A stretch of 9,709 nt of DNA from Pseudomonadota bacterium (GTDB taxonomy: Bacteria; Pseudomonadota; Alphaproteobacteria; Rhizobiales; Beijerinckiaceae). The stretch is from NCBI GenBank assembly GCA_023386115.1, contig JAEWKL010000177.1, forward strand, positions 1 through 9,709, given 5' to 3'. This document shows, piece by piece, positions 1-6,775 of the stretch. Position numbers and translations under genes: made by a program. The notes beneath the pieces are model-generated. The model was not told where the DNA came from, made no database searches, and was given only the letters and a program-made list of their open reading frames with translations. Position 1 is the first letter of the stretch; each line of letters begins with the position of its first letter.

Positions 1-147
1 GGACCTCGACGGAGGCCTCCCGAAGTCGCCGTAGTATCTGGAGGCCGCCTTCGAGGCTGCTGCACGCAGCAGCACCTCAGGATGAGGTCGCGGGTGGGAT
101 GAGCTGAAGACTCAGTCGAACAGATTCCAAAATCGAGATCTCCGCCC
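1..147. repeat. hairpin-rich intergenic stretch, probable dispersed repeat
   Basis: This stretch has no convincing gene but is dense in inverted repeats: the palindrome GGAGGCCTCC at 11-20, a perfect 7-bp stem with a 4-base loop (GCTGCTG at 56-62, CAGCAGC at 67-73), and a 5-bp stem with a 3-base loop (CCTCA at 75-79, TGAGG at 83-87). The composition and stacked hairpins resemble the short palindromic repeats scattered between genes in Methylobacterium and other Rhizobiales. That resemblance is from memory and was not searched. A stop codon in the permease frame lies at 100-102. If the repeat is mobile, it may have separated the permease from its original 5' end and promoter. Confidence 0.45.
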
Positions 148-975
148 GTGTTCGCCCTCATCCTGCCGGCCGTCCTCGTCGTCGCCGCGCTGCTGGTCGG
201 CCCGATGGTGCTGCTCGCGCGCATCTCGCTCAATCAGTACAGCGCGACGCAGCTGATGATCGAGGCGACAACGGCGCAGAACTACCTCAACGCCGTGGCC
301 GATCCGTATTACCGCGGCGTGATGGGCACGACGCTGGTCATGGCCTTCGCCTGCACGGCGCTGACCCTGGCGCTCGGCTTCCCGGCGGCGTACCGGCTCG
401 CCCGGATGGAGAGCCGCTGGAAGAGCCTCGTCACCGTCCTGACCCTGATCCCGCTCCTCGTCGGGAACGTCGTGCGCGCCGCGGGCTGGCTCGGACTCCT
501 CGGCAATGACGGGCTCATCAACGCCACCCTGCGGGGCCTCCACATCACGTCGGCGCCGCTGCAGCTGATCTACACGCCGGGCGCGGTCGCGATCGGCACG
601 ATCGCGGTCGTGCTGCCCTACATGATCCTGACCCTGTCCTCGGTGATCGAGAGCATCCCGCGGGCGGTCGAGGAGGCGGCGGCGAATCTCGGCGCCAGTT
701 CCTTCACGGTATTCCGCCGGGTGGTGTGGCCGCTGGCGCTCCCCGGCACGGTGGCGGGCTGCGTCCTCGTCTTCATCCTGTGCATGAACACCTACGCGAC
801 CGCGGTGCTGCTCGGCGGCTCGCAGTTCAAGATGATGGCGCCCGCCGTCTACGACCAGTTCTCGAAGGGCATGAACTGGCCGTTCGGCGCGGCCCTCGCC
901 TTCATCCTGCTCGCCGCGACCCTGGTGCTCACCGCCCTCGGCACCGCGCTCCTCGGCCGCCGCTACGCCCGCTAG
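148..975 (+). CDS. ABC transporter permease, PotB-like (spermidine/putrescine type)
   Basis: This is an inner-membrane subunit of a binding-protein-dependent importer, 275 aa from a GTG start. About six hydrophobic segments are visible, near residues 3-24, 60-82, 93-113, 143-166, 199-219 and 246-269. The cytoplasmic EAA loop that docks to the ATPase is at about 175-200 (EEAAANLG, then WPLALPG), which is diagnostic for the family. The start is uncertain. GTG 148 lies directly at the first membrane helix with no clear Shine-Dalgarno sequence, and the frame is open back to the stop at 100-102. Relatives usually carry a short cytoplasmic leader, so the N-terminus may be truncated. No binding protein, ATPase or second permease lies in the window; they could be upstream. 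The amidohydrolase starts 25 bases downstream, suggesting that its substrate is what is imported. The substrate cannot be told from sequence. Confidence 0.85.
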   Translation: MFALILPAVLVVAALLVGPMVLLARISLNQYSATQLMIEATTAQNYLNAVADPYYRGVMGTTLVMAFACTALTLALGFPAAYRLARMESRWKSLVTVLTLIPLLVGNVVRAAGWLGLLGNDGLINATLRGLHITSAPLQLIYTPGAVAIGTIAVVLPYMILTLSSVIESIPRAVEEAAANLGASSFTVFRRVVWPLALPGTVAGCVLVFILCMNTYATAVLLGGSQFKMMAPAVYDQFSKGMNWPFGAALAFILLAATLVLTALGTALLGRRYAR

Positions 976-990
976 AGCCAACAGAACACG

Positions 991-995
991 GGAGG
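991..995 (+). promoter_or_regulatory. ribosome binding site of the amidohydrolase
   Basis: A perfect GGAGG Shine-Dalgarno core lies 5 bases before ATG 1001. It fixes that start and shows that the gene is translated independently of the permease that ends at 975. Confidence 0.75.
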
Positions 996-1000
996 ACACC

Positions 1001-2620
1001 ATGAGCGACGCCCCCATCCTCGCCGGCAACGAGCTCGCCGCCGAGCGGGCCAAGGCCGGCCAGCCGCCCCTCGTCCCGTCGACCTCCCGCGACCGCGGGA
1101 TCGGGCCGCACAAGCGCCTGGTGCTGCGGGCCGCCACCGTCATCGACGGCACCGGCGCGCCGCCGATCGGTCCGACCGACATCGTGGTCGAGAACGGCCG
1201 CATCGTGCAGCTCAAGAAGGTCACGGGCAATCTCGCGACGAGCGCCAACCGGCCCGCACCCGGCGACCACGAGATCGATTGCCGCGGCAAATGGGTGACC
1301 CCCGGCTTCGTCGATTGCCACGCCCATGCGGGCGTCGCCTACCACGCCGCCAACGGCTGGGTGCCGCCGGTCGAGTACGTCTACAAGCTCTGGCTCGCCC
1401 ACGGCGTCACCACGGTGCGCGAGATGGGCTCGTTCAACGGCCTCGACTGGATGCTCGACCAGAAGAAGCGCTCGGAGGCCAACGAGATCGCGGCGCCGCG
1501 GCTCCTCGCCTACAGCTACTTCCCGGCCGTCAACGACATGCTGAAGCTGATCCACACCCCCGAGGAGGGACGGGTGTGGCTGCGTCAGCTCAAGGAGCGC
1601 GGCGCCGACGGGGTGAAGTTTTTTGGGGCGCCGCCCGCCATCATGGAGGCGGCCCTCGACGAGTGCCGCACGCTCGGGCTCCGTTCCGGCTGCCACCACG
1701 CCCAGATGGCGGTGACGCGGATGAACGCGCTGACCACCGCCGGCTGGGGCCTCACCAGCGCCGAGCATTATTACGGCCTGCCCGAGGCCCTGTTCGAGGA
1801 CCGGGTGGTGCAGAACTTCCCGCTCGATTACGACTACAACGACGAGTATTTCCGCTTCTCGGTCTCCGGCCAGATGTTCCGCCAGGGCGCCGAACCGGGC
1901 TCTCGGAAATGGAACGAGACCCTGGAGCGCTTCCTGGAGCTCGGCTTCACCTTCGTGCCGACCTTCACGATCTACGATGCCAACCGCGACCTGATGCGGG
2001 CGCGCCAGGCCGACTGGCACAAGGAATATACCTGGAAGTCGATGTGGGACTACTTCACCCCGCAGCGCGGCGGCCACGGCTCGTACTGGTATCGCTGGTC
2101 GACCCAGAACGAGATCGAGTGGAAGGAGAACTACCGGCTCTGGATGGCCTTCATCAACGAGTACAAGAATCGCGGCGGCCGGGTCTGCGCCGGCTCGGAT
2201 TCGGGGTTCATCTACCAGATCTTCGGCTTCGGCTATATCCGCGAGCTGGAACTCTTGCAGGAGGCGGGTTTCCACCCGCTGGAAGTCGTGCGCGCCGCAA
2301 CCTCGCAAGGGGCCGCCCTGTGCGGGCTCGAGGACGAGATCGGTACCGTCGAGGTCGGCAAGCGCGCCGACCTCCTGGTCCACGATCACAACCCGCTGAC
2401 CGACTTCAAGCTGCTCTACGGCACGGGGGCCTTGCGCCTCGACGAGGCGACGAACGGCGCCACCTGGCACCGGGGCCTGACATACACGATCAAGGACGGG
2501 GTGATCTACGACACCGCCGAGCTGCTCGCCGACGTGCGCGATCTGGTCAAGGCGACCTGGAACGAGGCGGTGCCGGCGAAGTACGCCAAGGAGGCGGCCT
2601 CCCAGAAGGCGGCACCGTGA
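1001..2620 (+). CDS. metal-dependent amidohydrolase family protein
   Basis: This is a 539-aa cytoplasmic hydrolase of the amidohydrolase superfamily (imidazolonepropionase/prolidase-like branch). An N-terminal beta-sandwich part (about 40-100, with VIDGTG at 48-52) leads into the TIM barrel. Visible metal and catalytic residues are the strand-1 HxH (H107, H109 in DCHAHAG), a likely carboxylated lysine K206 in GVKFFG, H232/H233 and H256 as later metal ligands, and D400 in AGSDSG. The C-terminal GTVEVGKRADLLV at about 448-460 is the usual return to the sandwich. The roughly 110-residue aromatic-rich segment from about 260 to 370 (YDYNDEYF, SYWYRW) is longer than in small members and may shape the substrate pocket. 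It follows a transporter permease and overlaps a COG0523 metallochaperone GTPase by 4 bases. The substrate (amide, cyclic imide, dipeptide or similar) is unknown. Confidence 0.9.
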   Translation: MSDAPILAGNELAAERAKAGQPPLVPSTSRDRGIGPHKRLVLRAATVIDGTGAPPIGPTDIVVENGRIVQLKKVTGNLATSANRPAPGDHEIDCRGKWVTPGFVDCHAHAGVAYHAANGWVPPVEYVYKLWLAHGVTTVREMGSFNGLDWMLDQKKRSEANEIAAPRLLAYSYFPAVNDMLKLIHTPEEGRVWLRQLKERGADGVKFFGAPPAIMEAALDECRTLGLRSGCHHAQMAVTRMNALTTAGWGLTSAEHYYGLPEALFEDRVVQNFPLDYDYNDEYFRFSVSGQMFRQGAEPGSRKWNETLERFLELGFTFVPTFTIYDANRDLMRARQADWHKEYTWKSMWDYFTPQRGGHGSYWYRWSTQNEIEWKENYRLWMAFINEYKNRGGRVCAGSDSGFIYQIFGFGYIRELELLQEAGFHPLEVVRAATSQGAALCGLEDEIGTVEVGKRADLLVHDHNPLTDFKLLYGTGALRLDEATNGATWHRGLTYTIKDGVIYDTAELLADVRDLVKATWNEAVPAKYAKEAASQKAAP

Positions 2621-3654
2621 CCGACATCCTCGACTTCGTCGTCCTCACCGGCTTCCTCGGCTCGGGCAAGACGACGCTGCTGCGCGATTACCTGGCGCTC
2701 CCCGAGGCGGCGGATACGGCCATCATCGTCAACGAGGCCGGCGAGATCGGCCTCGACGGGCTGATCCTGCGCGAGAGCGCAGACCATGTTTCCTCGGACG
2801 TGCCGATGACGATGCTGGCGAATGGCTGCGTCTGCTGCCAGATGACGAGCGACCTCGCCCGCACCGTCGAAGCGCTGCTGGCCGCCGAGCGGCCGGACGG
2901 TTCGGGGCCGCTCCGACGAATCGTGCTGGAGACGAGCGGCCTGTCGAAGCCCGGGCCGGTCCTGCGCCAGCTCGCGAGCCTTGCCGGCTTTCCCATGCGG
3001 GTCTCGGTCCTCGCCACCTACGATGCGCTCCGGGGTCCCGAAACATCCGGCTTCGAGGAGGCCGCGGCGCAATGGGCCGCCGCGCACCGCATCGTGCTGA
3101 CCAAGCTCGACGCCGCGCCGCCCGACCGCCTCGCGCAAGGACGGGCCGAGGTCGCGGGCCTGAACCCGCTCGCCGAGATCGTGGCCGATTCCGACCGCGC
3201 CGCTGTGGTGGCGGCCGCCTTCGCGCCGTTGCCCGGGGCCGGCCTCGATCCGGCGCTGCTCCAGGCGGAGCCTGCCGGCGCGCATCCCCGCGTCGCAATC
3301 TGGCTCGCCCGGCCCACCGCTCCCCTTCCCTACGACGATCTGGCGGCCTGGCTCGACAACCTCGCCGGCCATCTCGGCGAGCGGCTCTTGCGCCTCAAGG
3401 GCCTGGTGCAGGTCGTCGAGTCGGAGCGGCCTTTGCTGGTCGAGAGCGTCGGCACGCTGTTCTCGCGTCCCCGCCCCTTCGGCCGGCCGGGCGAGGGCGC
3501 GGCGTTCGTGGTGGTGATCGCCCGCGACCTCGCGGCGGGAGAGCTGGAGGATGTGGCGCCCGCCGGGCTGTTCCGGTTCGCGCCGCGGGTGCCGGACAGC
3601 CCGTTCGTGCGAGCGGGGGCCGGGGTGCCGCGGGCGGAGGCGGTGCGGGCCTGA
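2617..3654 (+). CDS. COG0523 (CobW/G3E) GTPase, putative metallochaperone
   Basis: This 345-aa protein starts at GTG 2617, whose GTGA overlaps the amidohydrolase stop, a mark of translational coupling. It carries the G3E GTPase set: Walker A GFLGSGKTT (about 12-20), the metal-binding GCVCC at 70-74 (C71, C73, C74), ETSG at 105-108 and the base-recognising TKLD at 162-165. The C-terminal part (about 230-330) fits the CobW_C domain, and no histidine-rich tail is seen. Family members use GTP hydrolysis to deliver zinc, cobalt, nickel or iron to a client enzyme. The tight coupling suggests that the client is the adjacent amidohydrolase, which is an inference from context. It converges on the dehydrogenase gene, with only 5 bases between the two stops. 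Confidence 0.9.
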   Translation: MTDILDFVVLTGFLGSGKTTLLRDYLALPEAADTAIIVNEAGEIGLDGLILRESADHVSSDVPMTMLANGCVCCQMTSDLARTVEALLAAERPDGSGPLRRIVLETSGLSKPGPVLRQLASLAGFPMRVSVLATYDALRGPETSGFEEAAAQWAAAHRIVLTKLDAAPPDRLAQGRAEVAGLNPLAEIVADSDRAAVVAAAFAPLPGAGLDPALLQAEPAGAHPRVAIWLARPTAPLPYDDLAAWLDNLAGHLGERLLRLKGLVQVVESERPLLVESVGTLFSRPRPFGRPGEGAAFVVVIARDLAAGELEDVAPAGLFRFAPRVPDSPFVRAGAGVPRAEAVRA

Positions 3655-3659
3655 ACCGC

Positions 3660-4511
3660 TCAGCGTTCCGCTGGGAAATCCGCCCCGCGGCTCACCGCCT
3701 CCGACGCCTCGATCTCCGTCAGCCGCGCCCGCAGCCGCTCGGTCACGGCCTCGAAGCCGAAGGCGCCGAGCACCAGGTGGCGCGGCGGCGATGCGCTCTC
3801 GGTGAGGCGGATCATCGCCTCGGCGGCGCGGACCGGGTCGCCGGCCTGGGTCCCGCTGATCTCGGCGGTGGTTTTCATGCGGGCGCCGGCGGTCTCGGCG
3901 TAGTCGGCGATCCGGCTCGGGGTCTGGACGAGGGAGCGGCCGGCCCAGTCGGTGCGGAACGGCCCCGGCTCGACGCAGGTGACCCGGAGCCCCAGGGGTC
4001 CGACCTCCGCCGCCAGCGCGTCCGACCAGCCCTCGACCGCGTGCTTGGTCGCCGCGTAGTAGCCCGAGCCGGGAAACCCGATCAGCCCGGCCACCGAGGT
4101 GATGTTGATGATGTGCCCGCTCCGCTGCGCCCGCATCACCGGCAGCACCGCGCGGGTGAGGGCGAAGAGCCCGAACACGTTGGCGTCGAACTGGGCGCGG
4201 ATCTCCTCCTCCTCGCCCTCTTCGACCGAGGCCTGGTAGCCGTAGCCGGCATTGTTGACGAGGACGTCGACGCGGCCGAACCGTGCCTCGGCACCCGCCA
4301 CCGCCGCCGCGACGTGCTCAGGCTTCGTCACGTCGAGGGGCAGCGCCAGCGTCCGGTCCTCCGCCCCCGCCGCGAGGTCGGCGACCCGGGCGGCGTCGCG
4401 CGCCGTCACCACCGCATGCCAGCCGCGGGCGAGGACCAGCTTGGCCAGTTCGCGGCCGAACCCGGTGGAGCAGCCGGTGATGAGCCAGACCGGCGTCGAT
4501 GTCTGCGTCAT
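3660..4511 (-). CDS. short-chain dehydrogenase/reductase (SDR family oxidoreductase)
   Basis: This 283-aa NAD(P)-dependent oxidoreductase is of the classical SDR type. The cofactor-binding TGCSTGFG is at about 12-19 and NNAG at 86-89. The catalytic residues are S139 (NITSVAG), Y152 and K156 (YAATK), followed by EPGPFRTDW at about 181-189. The start at 4511 was chosen because the Rossmann strand begins about nine residues in, as is normal. The open frame continues upstream to 4736 but that extension is proline/arginine-rich and unlike a protein domain. No strong ribosome binding site is seen; only a weak GGGA precedes the start. The order of motifs and the TDWAG stretch match SDRs annotated as oxidoreductase/retinol dehydrogenase-like, but the substrate cannot be named. 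It is a single gene, convergent with the GTPase and apparently independent of it. Confidence 0.9.
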   Translation of the reverse strand: MTQTSTPVWLITGCSTGFGRELAKLVLARGWHAVVTARDAARVADLAAGAEDRTLALPLDVTKPEHVAAAVAGAEARFGRVDVLVNNAGYGYQASVEEGEEEEIRAQFDANVFGLFALTRAVLPVMRAQRSGHIINITSVAGLIGFPGSGYYAATKHAVEGWSDALAAEVGPLGLRVTCVEPGPFRTDWAGRSLVQTPSRIADYAETAGARMKTTAEISGTQAGDPVRAAEAMIRLTESASPPRHLVLGAFGFEAVTERLRARLTEIEASEAVSRGADFPAER

Positions 4512-5050
4512 GGATGTGGTCCCGTAGAAGGCCGCCGGAGCCCTCCGGGACCCGGCCGATCGACCGGGATAGCGCGGTGCCCCGAGCGAGGTTCCGGCAG
4601 CGCCCCGCAACGCGATGCGGGGGACTACGGAGGCGCGGAGCCGAATACCAGCCGGAATCGCCCGCTGGGGCCATCCTCGACCATTATCGAGCCTCGAAAT
4701 CCAGGCGTGACGGCGCCACCTGACCGGCGCTCTCACCTCAAATCATGTAAAACAATCCAGTGCCCCATGATCATCAATCGAAAGTATCATGATCTGCAAC
4801 CACACCATGTTACATGACATTCATTCCTTAAATTATATGTTGCATCTCATACAAGATAAATTACAGATACTATTATTTGGAACATTTTATGAACGCTCGA
4901 TATGGAGCTATATAGATGACAGATCCGATCAATTATCGAATATTTGGCTGCAGCATCGTCGCGCATTGCGACCAAGCCTCCTCACCTTCGCCTCCGGCCT
5001 TTGGGGAAGAGGGACCCAAATTTGCATGAACTCCGGCAATCACCAGGCTG
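4512..5050. other. long non-coding gap with an AT-rich tract
   Basis: No convincing gene is seen between the SDR start and the next promoter. Part 4512-4740 is GC-rich and holds a perfect 7-bp stem with a 6-base loop (CCCCGCA 4603-4609, TGCGGGG 4616-4622) without a T-run. From about 4741 to 4950 the GC content drops to about 33% (counted by eye), against more than 65-70% in the flanking genes, then rises again. This tract includes a small palindrome CATGTTACATG at about 4806-4816. The possible 95-codon frame through 4789-5076 crosses the composition boundary and looks random. The tract may be a remnant of acquired DNA or an unusually AT-rich control region for the accessory genes that follow. 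Confidence 0.6.
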
Positions 5051-5079
5051 GTGACAGTCGGAGCGCGCGGTGCTAGCGT
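5051..5079 (+). promoter_or_regulatory. candidate sigma-70 promoter for the DUF2188/TIR-like pair
   Basis: GTGACA at 5051-5056 and TAGCGT at 5074-5079 are separated by exactly 17 bases, a good housekeeping-type spacing with a TAnnnT -10 box. Transcription would start near 5086. That places the start codon at 5130 (or GTG 5121) inside the message and argues against the longer frame from 5070. Confidence 0.45.
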
Positions 5080-5129
5080 TGCGTCACGAGTCAGGCCTGC
5101 CGCCCTGTCGCTTGTCCCGCGTGCCGGCG

Positions 5130-5570
5130 ATGACGAAGACATCTCGCAGTCGTTCAACCCGCAGCTACAAGACGGTCGGCCGCACCTACGACGGCGTCGA
5201 AGTGCTGGCGCCCAAAATGCGCTCGAAGAGCTTCACCTCCGCCGAAGTCCGGCGAGCGATCGAGCGGGCGATGCAGGACATCGGCGTGTCGAGCCCGTCC
5301 AAGGCCCCGAGGCAGAAGGCGGTCAAGTCGCCTGGGGAAAAGTCGCCTGGGGAAAAGTCGCTCGGAGAGACGGAGAAGCTTCGCGTGCAGCGGCGCGACG
5401 ATGGTCGCTACGAGGTCCGGCGACCCGGCGCCAAACGGGCGAGCGCGATCCGTGACACCCAGCAGGAGGCGGTCGCCCGCGCCCGCGAACTCGACCCCGG
5501 CCATGCCCCGATCGCCAAGCGCGTGCGTCGCTCCCCGGCCGGGAAGCGGAAGACGTGGCGCGAGACGTGA
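5130..5570 (+). CDS. small basic hypothetical protein with DUF2188-like C-terminus
   Basis: This 146-aa, lysine- and arginine-rich protein starts at ATG 5130. The frame is open from 5070, but the start at 5130 lies downstream of the candidate promoter. Residues about 84-134 (KLRVQRRDDGRYEVRR, then RDTQQEAVARAREL) match the DUF2188 pattern: a short strand pair with a W/Y-x-V core followed by an alpha-helix beginning TQ-x-EA. The fit is recalled, not searched. The N-terminal part has a possible helix, SAEVRRAIERAMQDIG (about 37-52). Between the two lies a flexible linker with a five-residue repeat, KSPGE KSPGE KSLGE. The high positive charge could mean nucleic-acid binding, but no catalytic residues are seen and the function is unknown. 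Its 3' end overlaps the next gene by 16 bases, so the two are probably made together. Confidence 0.7.
   Translation: MTKTSRSRSTRSYKTVGRTYDGVEVLAPKMRSKSFTSAEVRRAIERAMQDIGVSSPSKAPRQKAVKSPGEKSPGEKSLGETEKLRVQRRDDGRYEVRRPGAKRASAIRDTQQEAVARARELDPGHAPIAKRVRRSPAGKRKTWRET
5325..5369 (+). repeat. 15-bp tandem repeat, three units, in the linker
   Basis: Two identical 15-bp units AAGTCGCCTGGGGAA (5325-5339 and 5340-5354) are followed by a diverged third copy (5355-5369). Each encodes KSPGE or KSLGE. The units keep frame, so the array can vary in number and change linker length without destroying the protein. Confidence 0.85.
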
Positions 5571-6253
5571 GCGGGCGGCCGGGCGCGAAGCGCAGGCCGA
5601 AACCGAGCACCGCACGCGATGTCTTCATCAATTGCCCCTTCGATGCCGAATACGCCGCGATCTTCAACGCCATCGTCTTCACGGTGGTTCGCTCCGGCTA
5701 TCGGGCACGCTGCGCCCTCGAGACGGAGGATGCGGCGGAGAACCGGCTCGCGAAGATCATCAAGATCATCGGCGAGTGCCCGTTCGGCATCCACGACATC
5801 TCGCGGACCGAGACGAGCGGGGACCCGCCGCTCCCGCGCTTCAACATGCCGCTCGAACTGGGACTGTGGCTGGGTGCGCATCACCTCGGCCGCGCGGATC
5901 AGGTCGGCAAGCGCTGCATCGTGTTCGACCGCGAACAGTATCGCTACCAGCGCTTCATCTCCGACATCGGCGGACAGGACATCCAGTGCCACGAGGGCTG
6001 CGTCCCGACGCTGATCGCGAAGCTGGCCGGCTGGCTGCGGCACCTGCCCGGCGGCATCCATGCCGGCGGAGGGCAGAGCATCCTGCGCGAGTACGAGGCG
6101 TTCGAGGCCATCCTGCCTCGACTCTGCAAGCAGAAGAACATGGAGCCGGACGAGCTCCAATTCGCCGACTTCAACCTCATGGCAACCGAGTACGTGATCC
6201 GCCTGACGGAAGCGATGATCACGGCCGTGGATGTCGCTCCACCCGCCGCCTAG
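5555..6253 (+). CDS. hypothetical protein with TIR / nucleoside-deoxyribosyltransferase-like signatures
   Basis: This is a 232-aa protein. GTG 5555 is preferred because GGGAAG lies 8 bases upstream; GTG 5567, which overlaps the previous stop as GTGA, is an alternative. After a basic leader (1-20) comes DVFINCPFD (22-30), then an aromatic/hydrophobic helix and RCALE (52-56). The segment FGIHDIS (77-83) with FNMPLELGLWLG (96-107) matches the layout of TIR and nucleoside 2-deoxyribosyltransferase folds: a strand ending in D-[IL]-S, then N-x-P-x-ELG with the glutamate (E101) where the catalytic acid sits. YRYQRFISDIGGQDI (129-143) looks like a family-specific conserved block. I recognise it as a widespread uncharacterised family, not by name. 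An NAD- or nucleotide-cleaving role is inferred. It overlaps the DUF2188-like gene by 16 bases. Confidence 0.75.
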   Translation: MARDVSGRPGAKRRPKPSTARDVFINCPFDAEYAAIFNAIVFTVVRSGYRARCALETEDAAENRLAKIIKIIGECPFGIHDISRTETSGDPPLPRFNMPLELGLWLGAHHLGRADQVGKRCIVFDREQYRYQRFISDIGGQDIQCHEGCVPTLIAKLAGWLRHLPGGIHAGGGQSILREYEAFEAILPRLCKQKNMEPDELQFADFNLMATEYVIRLTEAMITAVDVAPPAA

Positions 6254-6308
6254 GCATCGCCGTCGCGGCCGTCGTCGCGCGCTCGTGCTGGTGGCGGAGC
6301 CAGGACCG

Positions 6309-6332
6309 GGGCGGCGCGTCTCCCGGCCGCCC
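6309..6332. terminator. possible bidirectional hairpin between convergent genes
   Basis: GGGCGGC at 6309-6315 and GCCGCCC at 6326-6332 form a perfect 7-bp GC stem with a 10-base loop. It lies between the stop of the TIR-like gene (6253) and the stop of the minus-strand RidA gene (6346). There is no T-run on either side, so if it terminates transcription it does so weakly or with Rho. Confidence 0.35.
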
Positions 6333-6345
6333 TCGGCGCGAGCGC

Positions 6346-6756
6346 TCACCCGCCGGCCGGGATCCGCGCGATCGCCTTGATCTCGAAGTCGAACCCCGCG
6401 AGCCAGGTCACGCCGACCGCCGTCCAGTTCGGATAGGGCGCCTCCCCGATCACGCCGTCGCGCACCCTCATCACGGCGTCGAACTGCGCCGCCGGGTCGG
6501 TGTGGAAGGTCGTCACGTCGACGACGTCGTCGAAGGTGCAGCCCGCCGCGGCCAGCACCGCCGCGAGCCGGGTGAAGGCCAGGACGACCTGGGCCTCGAA
6601 GTCGGGTTCCGGCGAACCATCCTCGCGGCTGCCGACTTGGCCGGAGACGAAGAGCAGGTCGCCGGAGCGGATCGCGGCCGAGTAGCGGTGCCGCTCGTAG
6701 AGGGCCTGCCGGCCGGGCGGAAAGACGGCGTCGCGCGTCGCTCGAACCTGTGCCAT
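6346..6756 (-). CDS. RidA (YjgF/YER057c/UK114) family protein lacking the catalytic arginine
   Basis: This is a 136-aa cytosolic protein of the Rid family, whose members form trimers. The family fold is shown by LLFVSGQVG (34-42), the helix FEAQVVLAFTRLAAVLAAAG (53-72), DDVVDVTTF (76-84) and FEIKAIARIP (124-133). In RidA enzymes that deaminate 2-aminoacrylate and other reactive enamines, an arginine follows P-x before the last strands. Here the matching stretch is PNWTAVGV (109-116), with W111 in that place. It is therefore probably not a RidA-type deaminase but one of the non-deaminase Rid branches often found in degradation gene sets. ATG 6756 is chosen because an AGAGAG-type ribosome site precedes it; the longer frame to 6822 runs through the operators. 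It is divergent from a TetR gene that probably represses it. Confidence 0.9.
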   Translation of the reverse strand: MAQVRATRDAVFPPGRQALYERHRYSAAIRSGDLLFVSGQVGSREDGSPEPDFEAQVVLAFTRLAAVLAAAGCTFDDVVDVTTFHTDPAAQFDAVMRVRDGVIGEAPYPNWTAVGVTWLAGFDFEIKAIARIPAGG

Positions 6757-6775
6757 GGAGCGCTCTCTCGTTTTG

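Noticed and set aside
929..2470. 513-codon minus-strand frame opposite the amidohydrolase
   Set aside because: It is a high-GC shadow of a gene with clear catalytic motifs; its translation is rich in repetitive charged residues and shows no domain.
4603..4622. 7-bp GC hairpin upstream of the SDR gene as a terminator
   Set aside because: No T-run on either strand and no gene ending nearby; probably chance in GC-rich DNA.
4789..5076. 95-codon frame through the AT-rich tract
   Set aside because: It starts in AT-rich DNA and ends in GC-rich DNA across a composition break, has no ribosome site and no recognisable domain; its end overlaps the candidate promoter of the next gene.
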